This document shows positions 8,020-15,851 of a stretch of 64,000 nt of DNA, piece by piece. The notes beneath the pieces are model-generated. The model had not been told where the DNA came from. It ran no database searches and worked only from the letters and a program-made list of their open reading frames with translations. The DNA is taken from NCBI GenBank assembly GCA_964433025.1, contig CAYSPV010000003.1, forward strand, positions 3,314-67,313, in the 5' to 3' direction. The translations under genes and the position numbers were made by a program. The stretch's first letter is position 1, and every line of letters starts with the position of its first letter. This DNA comes from CAJOOD01 sp964433025. GTDB taxonomy: Bacteria; Bacillota_I; Bacilli_A; RFN20; CAG-826.

Positions 8020-8880
8020 ATGACTAAACAACTAAATCAAAAACTACAAGATTATTTAAATAAAAATGGTTTTAATTTAAATTTTGAATTTATCAATTCA
8101 TATGAAAATGATTATTTTAAAAATACATCATTTACATCTAAATATAGATCATGGAATTTATTAATCTTAACAGGTATAACTAAAAGTAATAAATCAGATA
8201 ATAATAAAGATTATGATATAGATCTTATAAATAAAATAACGAAGTTATTATATGAATCTAATGATGAAGATCTAATTAATATAGCCTGGAATACATTTAT
8301 TAATTATTGTCATGATGATAATAGATATATTTTATATGCCCCAATGAGTAGGGCATATAATCAATATCAATTAAATAAAGATAATATATTTAATAATCAC
8401 ACGAATATATTAGAAACAGATAGATTAATATTAAGACCTAATAATGATAAAGATAATAAGATGTGTATAAACACATCTAATCCATCATGTATAAGCTTTA
8501 ATATCTTTAAAAAAGATAATGATGAATTAATAGGTATATATACATTATCTTATAATGATCTTAATGAAGATTATTTAGATATTAATTATTACTTTAAAGA
8601 TAAAGAATATATAAAAGAATCTATAGATTTATTAGTGGCCGCTCTTAAAGATAAACAAGTTATATTTTATATAGAAAAACATAAAGACTATATATTTGAA
8701 GAATATATGCCTAATCCTATATATCTACGTATAGAAGTTCCTTTTGAAGACGAAGATAGAAATAACATAGCTAAAGCATTAGGCTTTGACTTAGTGGCCA
8801 CTAAAACTAATGATAGATATTCTGATGAAGATACAAAATTAGAAACAATTAATACATATTTATTAAAGATAAGAGATTAG
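8020..8880 (+). CDS. island paralogue 1: helical N-domain plus degenerate GNAT-like domain
   Basis: 286 residues, the first and most divergent of four paralogues in this island (others at 11074, 12080, 13049). The N-terminal ~115 residues hold the family blocks SWNLLILTGI and INKITKLLYES followed by DEDLINIAWNTF. From about residue 130 the chain resembles a RimJ/RimL-type GNAT fold: LETDRLILRPN (first strand), DELIGIYTL (fourth strand), INYYF, a helix KESIDLLVAAL, and IAKALGFDLV near the end. The R/Q-x-x-G-x-G/A loop that binds the acetyl-CoA pyrophosphate is absent, so acetyl transfer is doubtful. No signal peptide or membrane helix is seen. It has its own upstream promoter region and lacks a close Shine-Dalgarno. 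I do not recognise the N-terminal domain. Confidence 0.75.
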   Translation: MTKQLNQKLQDYLNKNGFNLNFEFINSYENDYFKNTSFTSKYRSWNLLILTGITKSNKSDNNKDYDIDLINKITKLLYESNDEDLINIAWNTFINYCHDDNRYILYAPMSRAYNQYQLNKDNIFNNHTNILETDRLILRPNNDKDNKMCINTSNPSCISFNIFKKDNDELIGIYTLSYNDLNEDYLDINYYFKDKEYIKESIDLLVAALKDKQVIFYIEKHKDYIFEEYMPNPIYLRIEVPFEDEDRNNIAKALGFDLVATKTNDRYSDEDTKLETINTYLLKIRD

Positions 8881-8960
8881 ATTAAGTATTGAATTTATTT
8901 ATATAAATATAAATGATTTATATGTTTTTATATTGCCCTTTAAATAGGAAAGGTATATGT

Positions 8961-8978
8961 AAGGGTCAATAAACCCTT
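8961..8978 (+). promoter_or_regulatory. inverted repeat abutting the A-tract promoter
   Basis: AAGGGT (8961-8966) and ACCCTT (8973-8978) form a perfect 6-bp inverted repeat. The right arm ends inside the -35 box of the following promoter (TTGAAA, 8977-8982). It is positioned like an operator or a DNA bend site. It is not a terminator for the plus strand, because the tract after it is A, not T. Confidence 0.4.
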
Positions 8979-9006
8979 GAAAAAAAAAAAAAAAAAAACG
9001 TAGAAT
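8977..9006 (+). promoter_or_regulatory. promoter with A19 homopolymer spacer (candidate phase-variable switch)
   Basis: The -35 box is TTGAAA (8977-8982) and the -10 box TAGAAT (9001-9006), 18 nt apart. The tract from 8980 to 8998 is 19 consecutive A residues and fills nearly the whole spacer. Slippage would change the -35/-10 distance one base at a time and so change promoter strength. The predicted start is near 9013, giving a ~25-nt leader with GTGAGG before ATG 9038. The same build recurs at 10943. Confidence 0.6.
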
Positions 9007-9037
9007 TTTTTCTTGTAATATTTAGTGAGGTATAAGC

Positions 9038-10828
9038 ATGGGAAAATTTAGCATTATCAGTAACCCAGTTAGTTTTTTTATAAGTAATATTGAAGCTGGA
9101 GCTTTAGGACTTCCTGAACTTCAACGTCCTTTTGTATGGGAAGATAAAAAAGCTAGAGATCTATTAAAATCTATGCTAAATGGTTTTCCTATTGGCTTTA
9201 TAATTTTATGGAAACAAGATAGTTCAGTACGAACTAAAAAAGTGAATTTAGAAAGTGGAGGTTATAAAGAACCTAATGAAGTAATTATTGATGGTCAACA
9301 AAGATTAACCTCTCTATATTCAATAATTAAAAATCGTGAAATATTTGATAAAAATTACAAAAAAAGAAAAATCATTATTTCATATAATCCTAATAATGAT
9401 GAATTAGAAGTTGGCTCAGCGGCACATAAACAATCTCCAGATTGGATTTATAATATATCCGATATTTTTATAAATGATTCTTATGATGTATGGAATGCAT
9501 ATGTAAAAAGAAAAATAGAATCACTAGAAAGAAATGGTGAAATCATAACTGAAGAATATAAAGAACAATTAAAAAAGAAAATATCCGCTAAGATAACTAA
9601 TTTTAAAAAAACAATTCTTGATTATGATTTACCATATTTACAAATATATAATGATGTCGATGAAGAAGATGTGGCAAATATATTTGTAAATATTAATTCT
9701 GGTGGCACTAAATTAAATCAATCAGATTTTATATTAACTCTTGTTTCTGTTCATTATCCTGACGGTAGAACACTAATTGAAAAATTTTGTAGTGATATGA
9801 CTAAACATTTAGAAGATGAAAGAGAAGATATTTGTAATCCATTATTTAAATTTGAACCCGCTGATATTATAAGAATAGTGATGGCGCTTGGATTTAAAAG
9901 AGGACGTTTAGTGTATGGCTATAAATTATTAAGAGGCGCGGATTTTGAAAAAAGAGGCGTTATTGATGAAGAATTAAGAAATGAAAGATTTAAGGTTTTT
10001 GAACAAACATTAAACAAAGTATTAGATCGTAATAATTTTAAAGAATTTTTAAAATGTATTTATAAAAGCGGATTTGCTCATAAAGATCTTCTTAGATCAA
10101 GAATAAATATTGTATATGCCTATGCTTTTTGGTTAATTGGAAAATATGATTTTAATATCGATATTTCTACTTTAAGTAAGACTATAGCAAAATCATTTTA
10201 TTTCTTTAATTTAACTTCTAGATATAGTGGTTCATTTGAAAGTTTATTTGAAAGTGAATTAAAAAAATTAGATATAGCAGATAAAACAAGTGAATCATTT
10301 ATAGAAATATTAGAAGAAGGACAAAAATTTAAATTAACTGATGATTTCTTTAATATTGAGCTAATTGGAATATTAAAAAATACAGGTACATATTCTAGTG
10401 AATATAATACATATTACGCTGCTCAAAATATTTTAGAAGCTAAAGTATTATTTTCCAATCCTCAAATAAGTACACTAACAGCCTATACCCAACCTTTAAG
10501 TGGTAATAGAAAAGCAGTGGAATCACATCATTTATTTCCTAAAAATTATCTACATAATTTAGGATATAGAGAAGTTAATATAAAAGATTTAGCAAATAGA
10601 GCTCTTGTTGAATGGTCAGATAATATGAAAGCCGAAGATAAAGCACCTAAAGATTATTATCCTGAATTTATTAAAAATATGACTGAAGATGAAATAAAAA
10701 ACATGCTTGATCTTAATGCATTACCTGATAATTGGTATGAAATGGAATATCTTGAATTTTTAGATGAAAGAAGAAAACTAATAGCCCAAATAATTCGTAG
10801 AGGCTATGAAAAATTAAAAAAAGTTTAA
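9038..10828 (+). CDS. DUF262/DUF1524 restriction-type nuclease (GmrSD/SspE/BrxU-like)
   Basis: 596 residues. The N-terminal DUF262 domain is clear: LPELQRPFVW at 25-34 and the signature DGQQRLTSLY at 85-94, the ParB-like NTP-binding motif. A long helical middle follows. The C-terminal part carries an HNH-type DUF1524 motif: ESHHLFPKNYL near 495, then LANRALVEWSDN and KAPKDYY. Proteins with this pair of domains include the type IV enzyme GmrSD, which cuts glucosylated phage DNA, and SspE and BrxU, which sense other DNA modifications. The modification sensed here cannot be told. The gene sits between the first and second of the four paralogues and directly behind the A19 promoter. Start chosen at ATG 9038 after GTGAGG, with the DUF262 motif beginning at once. 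Confidence 0.88.
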   Translation: MGKFSIISNPVSFFISNIEAGALGLPELQRPFVWEDKKARDLLKSMLNGFPIGFIILWKQDSSVRTKKVNLESGGYKEPNEVIIDGQQRLTSLYSIIKNREIFDKNYKKRKIIISYNPNNDELEVGSAAHKQSPDWIYNISDIFINDSYDVWNAYVKRKIESLERNGEIITEEYKEQLKKKISAKITNFKKTILDYDLPYLQIYNDVDEEDVANIFVNINSGGTKLNQSDFILTLVSVHYPDGRTLIEKFCSDMTKHLEDEREDICNPLFKFEPADIIRIVMALGFKRGRLVYGYKLLRGADFEKRGVIDEELRNERFKVFEQTLNKVLDRNNFKEFLKCIYKSGFAHKDLLRSRINIVYAYAFWLIGKYDFNIDISTLSKTIAKSFYFFNLTSRYSGSFESLFESELKKLDIADKTSESFIEILEEGQKFKLTDDFFNIELIGILKNTGTYSSEYNTYYAAQNILEAKVLFSNPQISTLTAYTQPLSGNRKAVESHHLFPKNYLHNLGYREVNIKDLANRALVEWSDNMKAEDKAPKDYYPEFIKNMTEDEIKNMLDLNALPDNWYEMEYLEFLDERRKLIAQIIRRGYEKLKKV

Positions 10829-10942
10829 ATAATAATTATTTAAAGTAATAAACATATAAAGAAATAAAATCTACACAAAATAGATCGTTTTAATAATGTC
10901 CAATAAACGGTACATGGTGGTTGAGGACCCCTAATAGTGGCG

Positions 10943-10972
10943 TTGACATAAAAAAAAAAAAAAAAGTATTAT
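10943..10972 (+). promoter_or_regulatory. promoter with A16 homopolymer spacer (candidate phase-variable switch)
   Basis: A consensus -35 box TTGACA (10943-10948) and TATTAT (10967-10972) are 18 nt apart. Sixteen consecutive A residues (10950-10965) make up almost all of the spacer. Predicted start is near 10979, giving a ~95-nt leader before ATG 11074. It would drive three paralogues and mcrBC. An alternative -10, TATAAA at 10970-10975, would make the spacer 21 nt. Confidence 0.62.
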
Positions 10973-11020
10973 AAACGCGATGACATTTCTAGGTAGGAAA
11001 TTTACATCTTAAGAAGAACA

Positions 11021-11051
11021 ATTGATTTGTTTTTTGATTGAATAAATCAAT
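11021..11051 (+). promoter_or_regulatory. leader hairpin upstream of paralogue 2
   Basis: ATTGATTT (11021-11028) and AAATCAAT (11044-11051) can pair around a 15-nt loop in the predicted leader. The stem ends 5 nt before the Shine-Dalgarno AAGGAGG (11057-11063). An additional small stem, ATTTC/GAAAT, lies at about 10985-11001. Apart from this and the promoter, the 245-nt gap 10829-11073 holds no gene that I can see. Confidence 0.35.
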
Positions 11052-11073
11052 AGACCAAGGAGGTACTCGGATT

Positions 11074-12033
11074 ATGTTAACTGCTGATTTATTTTTAAAA
11101 CTTAAGGAGTGCTTAAACGAAGAAAAAGTGGATTTTGGATTATATCCTTTTAATCTTCGTTTTGAGGATAATAAAAATCTTTCTTGGACTGGTAAATATG
11201 TATCATTAAACTTACTAGTGCTTACTGGTATTGCTAAATATAATCTATATCTTTTTAATGAGAAAAGTACAAAAATAGAAGACTATGATATAGATCTTAT
11301 AAATCAAATCACTAAGTTATTATATGAATCTGGTGATGAAGATTTAAAAAATATAGCCTGGAATACCTTTTTTGAAGATTGTCAAGATGATGAAAGATTT
11401 ATTCTTTATAAGGAAATAAATGCTGCTTTAGATGAAAAAGATGAACTATATGAAAAAGGAATAAATTTTAATCATACCAAAGAATTAGAAACTGAAAATT
11501 TGTTAATAAGACCTCAAAGAACTGAAGATAGTGAAATAATAGCAGATGATTTTATTGAATACGACCTTTTCAACATCCACCATACAAGCATAGTTTCTAC
11601 TTGTGATGAAACATGTTGTAGTTTTAATTTATTTTTAAAATCTAGCAATGATTTAATAGGTGCAATAGCGTTTGATTTCGGTGAAGATCAACTTGATGAC
11701 AAAATGATGGATGTACATTACTACTTAATGGAAAAATATAAAAATAATATTGAGTATTTAAAAGAAGGATTGCAAGCAATAATTAACGCTTTTAGGGAAA
11801 GAAAAGTAGTGTTATATTGTGAAAAACATAAAAAGGCAGTGTTTGAAGAATGGATACCAAACCCTGAATTTTTAGCTATAGAATGTAAAGATGATGACAC
11901 TAATAGTAATGAAATAGCTAAATACTTAGGATTTGAATTTACTGGTGGTGATACTGAATTCGTATTTTGGGATGATAAAGACGACCTAAGAACAAATAAA
12001 ACAAACATATATCTATTAAAGGTAAATAAATAA
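11074..12033 (+). CDS. island paralogue 2: helical N-domain plus degenerate GNAT-like domain
   Basis: 319 residues from ATG 11074, which has AAGGAGG at 11057-11063. An upstream in-frame TTG at 11038 lies inside the leader hairpin and is rejected. The N-terminal domain has SLNLLVLTGIAKY, INQITKLLYESGDEDLKNI and AWNTFF, then DDERFILYKEINAA. The C-terminal GNAT-like part has LETENLLIRPQRTEDSE, NDLIGAIAFDFG, VHYYLMEKYKNNIEYLKEGL and NEIAKYLGFEF. In a typical GNAT the segment after KY would read RGKGYATEAL; here the glycines are gone (KNNIEYLKEGL). It is first in an apparent operon 11074-17058 with two more paralogues, mcrB and mcrC. Function unknown. Confidence 0.78.
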   Translation: MLTADLFLKLKECLNEEKVDFGLYPFNLRFEDNKNLSWTGKYVSLNLLVLTGIAKYNLYLFNEKSTKIEDYDIDLINQITKLLYESGDEDLKNIAWNTFFEDCQDDERFILYKEINAALDEKDELYEKGINFNHTKELETENLLIRPQRTEDSEIIADDFIEYDLFNIHHTSIVSTCDETCCSFNLFLKSSNDLIGAIAFDFGEDQLDDKMMDVHYYLMEKYKNNIEYLKEGLQAIINAFRERKVVLYCEKHKKAVFEEWIPNPEFLAIECKDDDTNSNEIAKYLGFEFTGGDTEFVFWDDKDDLRTNKTNIYLLKVNK

Positions 12034-12037
12034 AAAT

Positions 12038-13083
12038 CTTTAATAGTGCTTTAATTTATAAAGAAAGGAACTATACACTATGCTAACATATGAATTACTT
12101 GAAAAACTTGAAAAATATTTAAGAAGGAAAAAAATAATAACAAATGCGTTTTTTAGTATTAATTATTCTACATCTGAAGGATACTGGCTACATACATATG
12201 AGTCATGGGAATTATTAGCACTTACTGGGATGGCTAAGTATGCAGTTACACCCGATATTACTCCTAATGATGAAGATATTGAGTTAGCAAATAAAATCGT
12301 AAAATTATTATATGAATCTGGTGATGAAGATTTAAAAAATATTGCTTGGACTACATTTGCTCATTATGGAATTTGGGATGAAAGGTTTGTTCTTTGTAAG
12401 GAAATAACTACAGCTTGTCATAAAAAGGGTTATAAGAAAAATTGTAATCGCACTAAAGATATAGGAACAGATAATTTAATAATAAGACGTCAAAATGCTA
12501 ATGATGCTGAAAAAATTAAAGAAGATTCTGAAAATTGTGGTTCATTTATAGATTTCTTCAAATACTCTTCTGTGAGTGATGAAACAGAGATTTGTTTTAG
12601 TTTATTTTTAAAAACTAATAATGAACTAATAGGTGCATTAGGATTTGACTTCGGTCCTTATCCAAGTGGTGATAAAGCAACTATACATTACTATTTATTG
12701 GAAAAATATAAAGATAATGTCGAATATATAAAAGAAGCCTTACAAGCAATAATAAACACTATAAAAGAAAGAAAATTTATAATCTATGTACAAAAACATA
12801 GATATTTTATCTATGAAGAATACGCACCAGATGTCCAATATTTATTAATTGAAAGTATAGGAGATTCTAGTATTGTTTATGATAAATTAGCTAAATATTT
12901 AGGGTTTGAATTTGTTGGTGCTAGACTTGATGATTATCTTTTATATGGTCTAGATGAAAAAGATAAAACTAATGTATATGTATTAAAAATAAAAAATAAA
13001 TAAAAAACTTTAATAGTGCAAAAAATATTAAGAAAGGAACTATACACTATGCTAACATATGAATTACTTGAAAAACTTGAAAA
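12038..13083 (+). repeat. direct repeats marking tandem duplication of paralogues 3 and 4
   Basis: A 54-nt perfect repeat covers 12061-12114 and 13030-13083. It spans the ribosome binding site AAGAAAGGAA, the start codon and the first 12 codons of paralogues 3 and 4. A 12-nt repeat CTTTAATAGTGC precedes each copy (12038-12049 and 13008-13019), just after the stops of paralogues 2 and 3. The bodies of the genes have diverged strongly, so either the duplication is old and this segment is held by recombination, or the 5' part was recently converted. Confidence 0.85.
12080..13003 (+). CDS. island paralogue 3: helical N-domain plus degenerate GNAT-like domain
   Basis: 307 residues with GAAAGG (12062-12068 region) before ATG 12080. 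It keeps the family blocks: MLTYELLEKLEKYL, SWELLALTGMAKY, KLLYESGDEDLKNIAWTTF, DERFVLCKEI. The C-terminal GNAT-like domain has NLIIRRQNANDAE, NELIGALGFDFG, IHYYLLEKYKDNVEYIKEAL and LAKYLGFEFVG. The helix after the missing CoA loop (KEALQAIINT) is well conserved while the loop itself is DNVE. It lacks an obvious nuclease or membrane motif. It shares its first 12 codons and ribosome binding site with paralogue 4. It lies in the second A-tract-controlled operon, 46 nt after paralogue 2. Confidence 0.78.
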   Translation: MLTYELLEKLEKYLRRKKIITNAFFSINYSTSEGYWLHTYESWELLALTGMAKYAVTPDITPNDEDIELANKIVKLLYESGDEDLKNIAWTTFAHYGIWDERFVLCKEITTACHKKGYKKNCNRTKDIGTDNLIIRRQNANDAEKIKEDSENCGSFIDFFKYSSVSDETEICFSLFLKTNNELIGALGFDFGPYPSGDKATIHYYLLEKYKDNVEYIKEALQAIINTIKERKFIIYVQKHRYFIYEEYAPDVQYLLIESIGDSSIVYDKLAKYLGFEFVGARLDDYLLYGLDEKDKTNVYVLKIKNK

Positions 13084-13990
13084 TTATCTAAAAAGTAAAG
13101 GATTGAATTATGAATTTAATTCTTACAATTACGAGGATAAAAGTTTTTTCTCTGGGAGAACATGGACTGACAAATATGTGTCTTGGAATTTGTTGATACT
13201 TACTGATATTATTAAAAACAATATATTAAATTCTGATGGCTCACAATCTCCAATATATAATATTGAATTAATAAATAAAATCACTAAGTTGTTGTATGAA
13301 TCAGGCGATGAGGATTTAAAAAATATAGCCTGGAATACTTTTTTTGACCTGTCGGATGATGAAAGATTTATTCTCCATGAGGAAATGAACTCTGCTTTTA
13401 ATAAATGGCTTTTCGAACCAAGGGTTACCAATCACACTGATAAATTAGAGACGCCTAATTTAATAATAAAAGCAAATAATAAAGAAGATTCCAAAAAATT
13501 AAAAGCTTATATAGATAAATATGATTCTGAGAATAAAAGACCATACTATAGAATGATTCGTGACTATGATGCCAACACAAATCTCTGTTTTAATTTATTT
13601 TTAAAATCTAGTAATAAAATAATCGGTTTTATTGTTTTATATTTTGAAAAATATCCTAATGAAGAAAAAGCATATTTAGATTTTTATTTAAAGAAAAAAT
13701 ATCAAAACAAAATAGACTATTTAAAAGAGGCTTTGACAGAAATAATAAAAGCTTTAAATGAAAGAAAAGTCATGTTTTATTGCTATAAACACAAACGATA
13801 TGTACTTGAAGAATGGATTCCTAATATAAAGGTTTTGTTTATAGAAGATGTTAATAGTGCTTCTGGTGAAGTAGCTAAAGCGACAGGCTTTGAATTTATT
13901 GGGACAAACTCTATTTTTGTATTAGACGAAAAATATGACGGTTTTCTTCATGAAATATGTGATATATACGCTTTAAAACTAAAAGATTAA
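13049..13990 (+). CDS. island paralogue 4: helical N-domain plus degenerate GNAT-like domain
   Basis: 313 residues from ATG 13049, chosen because its ribosome binding site and first codons are identical to paralogue 3; a frame opening at 13016 is read through the intergenic repeat. Family blocks: MLTYELLEKLENYL, SWNLLILTDIIKN, KLLYESGDEDLKNIAWNTFF, DDERFILHEEMNSA. The C-terminal GNAT-like part has LETPNLIIKANNKEDS, NKIIGFIVLYFE, LKKKYQNKIDYLKEALTEI and GEVAKATGFEF. As in its siblings the glycine-rich CoA loop is missing (QNKIDY). mcrB follows after 67 nt with its own Shine-Dalgarno. Function unknown; an adaptor, sensor or immunity role for the restriction enzymes is only suggested by position. 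Confidence 0.78.
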   Translation: MLTYELLEKLENYLKSKGLNYEFNSYNYEDKSFFSGRTWTDKYVSWNLLILTDIIKNNILNSDGSQSPIYNIELINKITKLLYESGDEDLKNIAWNTFFDLSDDERFILHEEMNSAFNKWLFEPRVTNHTDKLETPNLIIKANNKEDSKKLKAYIDKYDSENKRPYYRMIRDYDANTNLCFNLFLKSSNKIIGFIVLYFEKYPNEEKAYLDFYLKKKYQNKIDYLKEALTEIIKALNERKVMFYCYKHKRYVLEEWIPNIKVLFIEDVNSASGEVAKATGFEFIGTNSIFVLDEKYDGFLHEICDIYALKLKD

Positions 13991-14057
13991 TAAATCTATT
14001 AAGAATAATAATATAAGCAGACCAAAAAAAATCATTTAAACAAAGGAGACTAATAAT

Positions 14058-15851
14058 ATGGAAGTAGATAATCAATACATAGTTTCAGAATTACAAGCAA
14101 GGCAAACTGACACCGCAGCTATTAAAAGAAATGACGAAGCTAAAAAAATAAGAGATGAATTTAGATCTAAATTTGGCCCTGATGTTTTGAAAAACATTAA
14201 AGAAGATGAGGTTATTGCAAAGTTGTTTTCAAAAGAAACTGTAAACCGAGACAGCTTGTTTCATTATCTCGAATACAACAAAAACAACAATCAAGTATTT
14301 GGAGGAATAGCTGGCGGTAATGATAGAAAATGCATTTGTAAATATGATAGAAATAGCAAGACATGGGTTTTTTATGAAAGTAGTGGGCAAAAAGAAATAT
14401 CTGAAGATGGCGCAATTAAATACAGCATGGAGATAATAGATACATTAATAAAATCTTGCGAAATAGTAGATAAACATTACAGCAACAATGAAATTGATTA
14501 TTCAAGTTTATATGAAGAATTTGAAAAAGAATTTGCTAATAATGATATTGGTAAAATCGTCATAAAACAACTATGGTTTATGAAATATCTCAATATGCTA
14601 TATCCTAATTTATTAGTTAGTTGGTATAACGAATATATGTTAGATCAACCTATTAAGTACTTGGAAATTTCAGATGGAAATATCGATATAACTAGTGAAT
14701 ACAAAAGAAGATTTATTAAAAATGGATCTATCGCAAATTTTTGTAGAAATCATAGTATTTCAACTGATATTTTCTATTACCTAATGCAGTGGGAACGAAT
14801 CCCAGGCGTGAGAATAAAAACAAAAAAAGAAGGAAATAAAGAAATGGAGGATAATATTCAAAAAGCTACTACAAATAACAACGAAACACCAATTAATAAA
14901 GAAAAAGCTAAAGGCGAAAACCTTATCGTCTATGGTGTCCCTGGTGTAGGTAAAAGCCATTATGTAGATGAAGAATACAAATTAAAAGGTGTAAATAAAA
15001 ATTTCTTTGAAAGAGTAGTGTTCCATCCTGACTACACCTATTCAGATTTTGTAGGACAAATTATGCCTAATGTGGATGAAAATGGCAAACTAACTTATAA
15101 ATTTGAACCAGGACCATTTACACGTATTTTAGCAAGAGCAATAAATGATACAGAAAATAAGTATTATCTAGTTATTGAAGAAATCAACAGGGGTAATGCT
15201 GCGGCAATATTTGGTGATATATTCCAATTATTAGATAGAGAAAAAGATGGTACAGGTAGATATGATATAACAAATAAAGATATCGCTAAAGAAGTTTATG
15301 GTTCTAGTGATAGTAATAAAAAAATACGTATACCATCTAATTTAAGTATTATTGCTACGATGAATACATCTGATCAAAATGTATATACATTAGATACTGC
15401 ATTTCAAAGAAGATGGAAAATGCATTTAATTCCTAATAAGTTTAAAGAAGATAAAACTGATAAAAATTATATCGGAAATGTCGAATTATTCGATAGTGGT
15501 ATTACCTGGAGAGAATTCTGTGAAAAAGTTAATAAAAAAATATTAGATAATAATTCTTCATATATCTCTACAGAAGACAAACGTTTAGGTATTCATTTTG
15601 TAAGTAGAGAAGAAATTGAAAAGACTGAAGCTAAACAAGCTTTTGCAGAAAAAGTCTTAAAATATCTATGGGATGACGCTTTTAAAAATAATAGAGAAGA
15701 ATTATTTAATAAGAACTGCGAATCTTTAGAAGATGTCATAGATAAATTTAAAGATAGTAAAGATAATGGATTTGCTGCTGTATTAAATATTGAGTTTAAT
15801 GACGTAAACAATGAAAGCAGTGATAATACCACAAATGAAGAATCAAATTAG
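14058..15851 (+). CDS. mcrB: McrB-family AAA+ GTPase/ATPase of a modification-dependent restriction system
   Basis: 597 residues, with AAAGGAGA before ATG 14058. Residues from about 285 on form the McrB AAA+ motor: Walker A GVPGVGKSHY (about 293), the McrB-typical FHPDYTYSDFVGQIMP, Walker B LVIEEINRGN (about 371), sensor-type motif MNTSDQNV (about 434) and arginine-finger region FQRRWKM (about 450). McrB hexamers translocate DNA and activate McrC. The N-terminal ~260 residues are where target recognition is expected. They include FGGIAGGNDRK and KTWVFYESSG, which I cannot assign to a known 5mC- or other base-reading fold. The C-terminus is acidic and overlaps mcrC. Last-but-one gene of the island operon. 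Confidence 0.92.
   Translation: MEVDNQYIVSELQARQTDTAAIKRNDEAKKIRDEFRSKFGPDVLKNIKEDEVIAKLFSKETVNRDSLFHYLEYNKNNNQVFGGIAGGNDRKCICKYDRNSKTWVFYESSGQKEISEDGAIKYSMEIIDTLIKSCEIVDKHYSNNEIDYSSLYEEFEKEFANNDIGKIVIKQLWFMKYLNMLYPNLLVSWYNEYMLDQPIKYLEISDGNIDITSEYKRRFIKNGSIANFCRNHSISTDIFYYLMQWERIPGVRIKTKKEGNKEMEDNIQKATTNNNETPINKEKAKGENLIVYGVPGVGKSHYVDEEYKLKGVNKNFFERVVFHPDYTYSDFVGQIMPNVDENGKLTYKFEPGPFTRILARAINDTENKYYLVIEEINRGNAAAIFGDIFQLLDREKDGTGRYDITNKDIAKEVYGSSDSNKKIRIPSNLSIIATMNTSDQNVYTLDTAFQRRWKMHLIPNKFKEDKTDKNYIGNVELFDSGITWREFCEKVNKKILDNNSSYISTEDKRLGIHFVSREEIEKTEAKQAFAEKVLKYLWDDAFKNNREELFNKNCESLEDVIDKFKDSKDNGFAAVLNIEFNDVNNESSDNTTNEESN

Noticed and set aside
8961..8998. Hairpin plus homopolymer read as a terminator
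   Set aside because: The tract after the hairpin is A on the plus strand; on the minus strand the T-run precedes the hairpin. Neither direction gives a terminator.
11038..11073. N-terminal extension of paralogue 2 from TTG 11038
   Set aside because: It lies in the leader hairpin and upstream of a strong AAGGAGG that clearly serves ATG 11074.
12038..13083. CRISPR-like repeat array
   Set aside because: Only two copies 969 nt apart, covering gene starts; this is tandem gene duplication. No CRISPR array or cas gene seen in the window.
15811..15834. Longer McrC start at ATG 15811
   Set aside because: No ribosome binding site, and the conserved N-terminus begins after ATG 15835. Kept only as an alternative.
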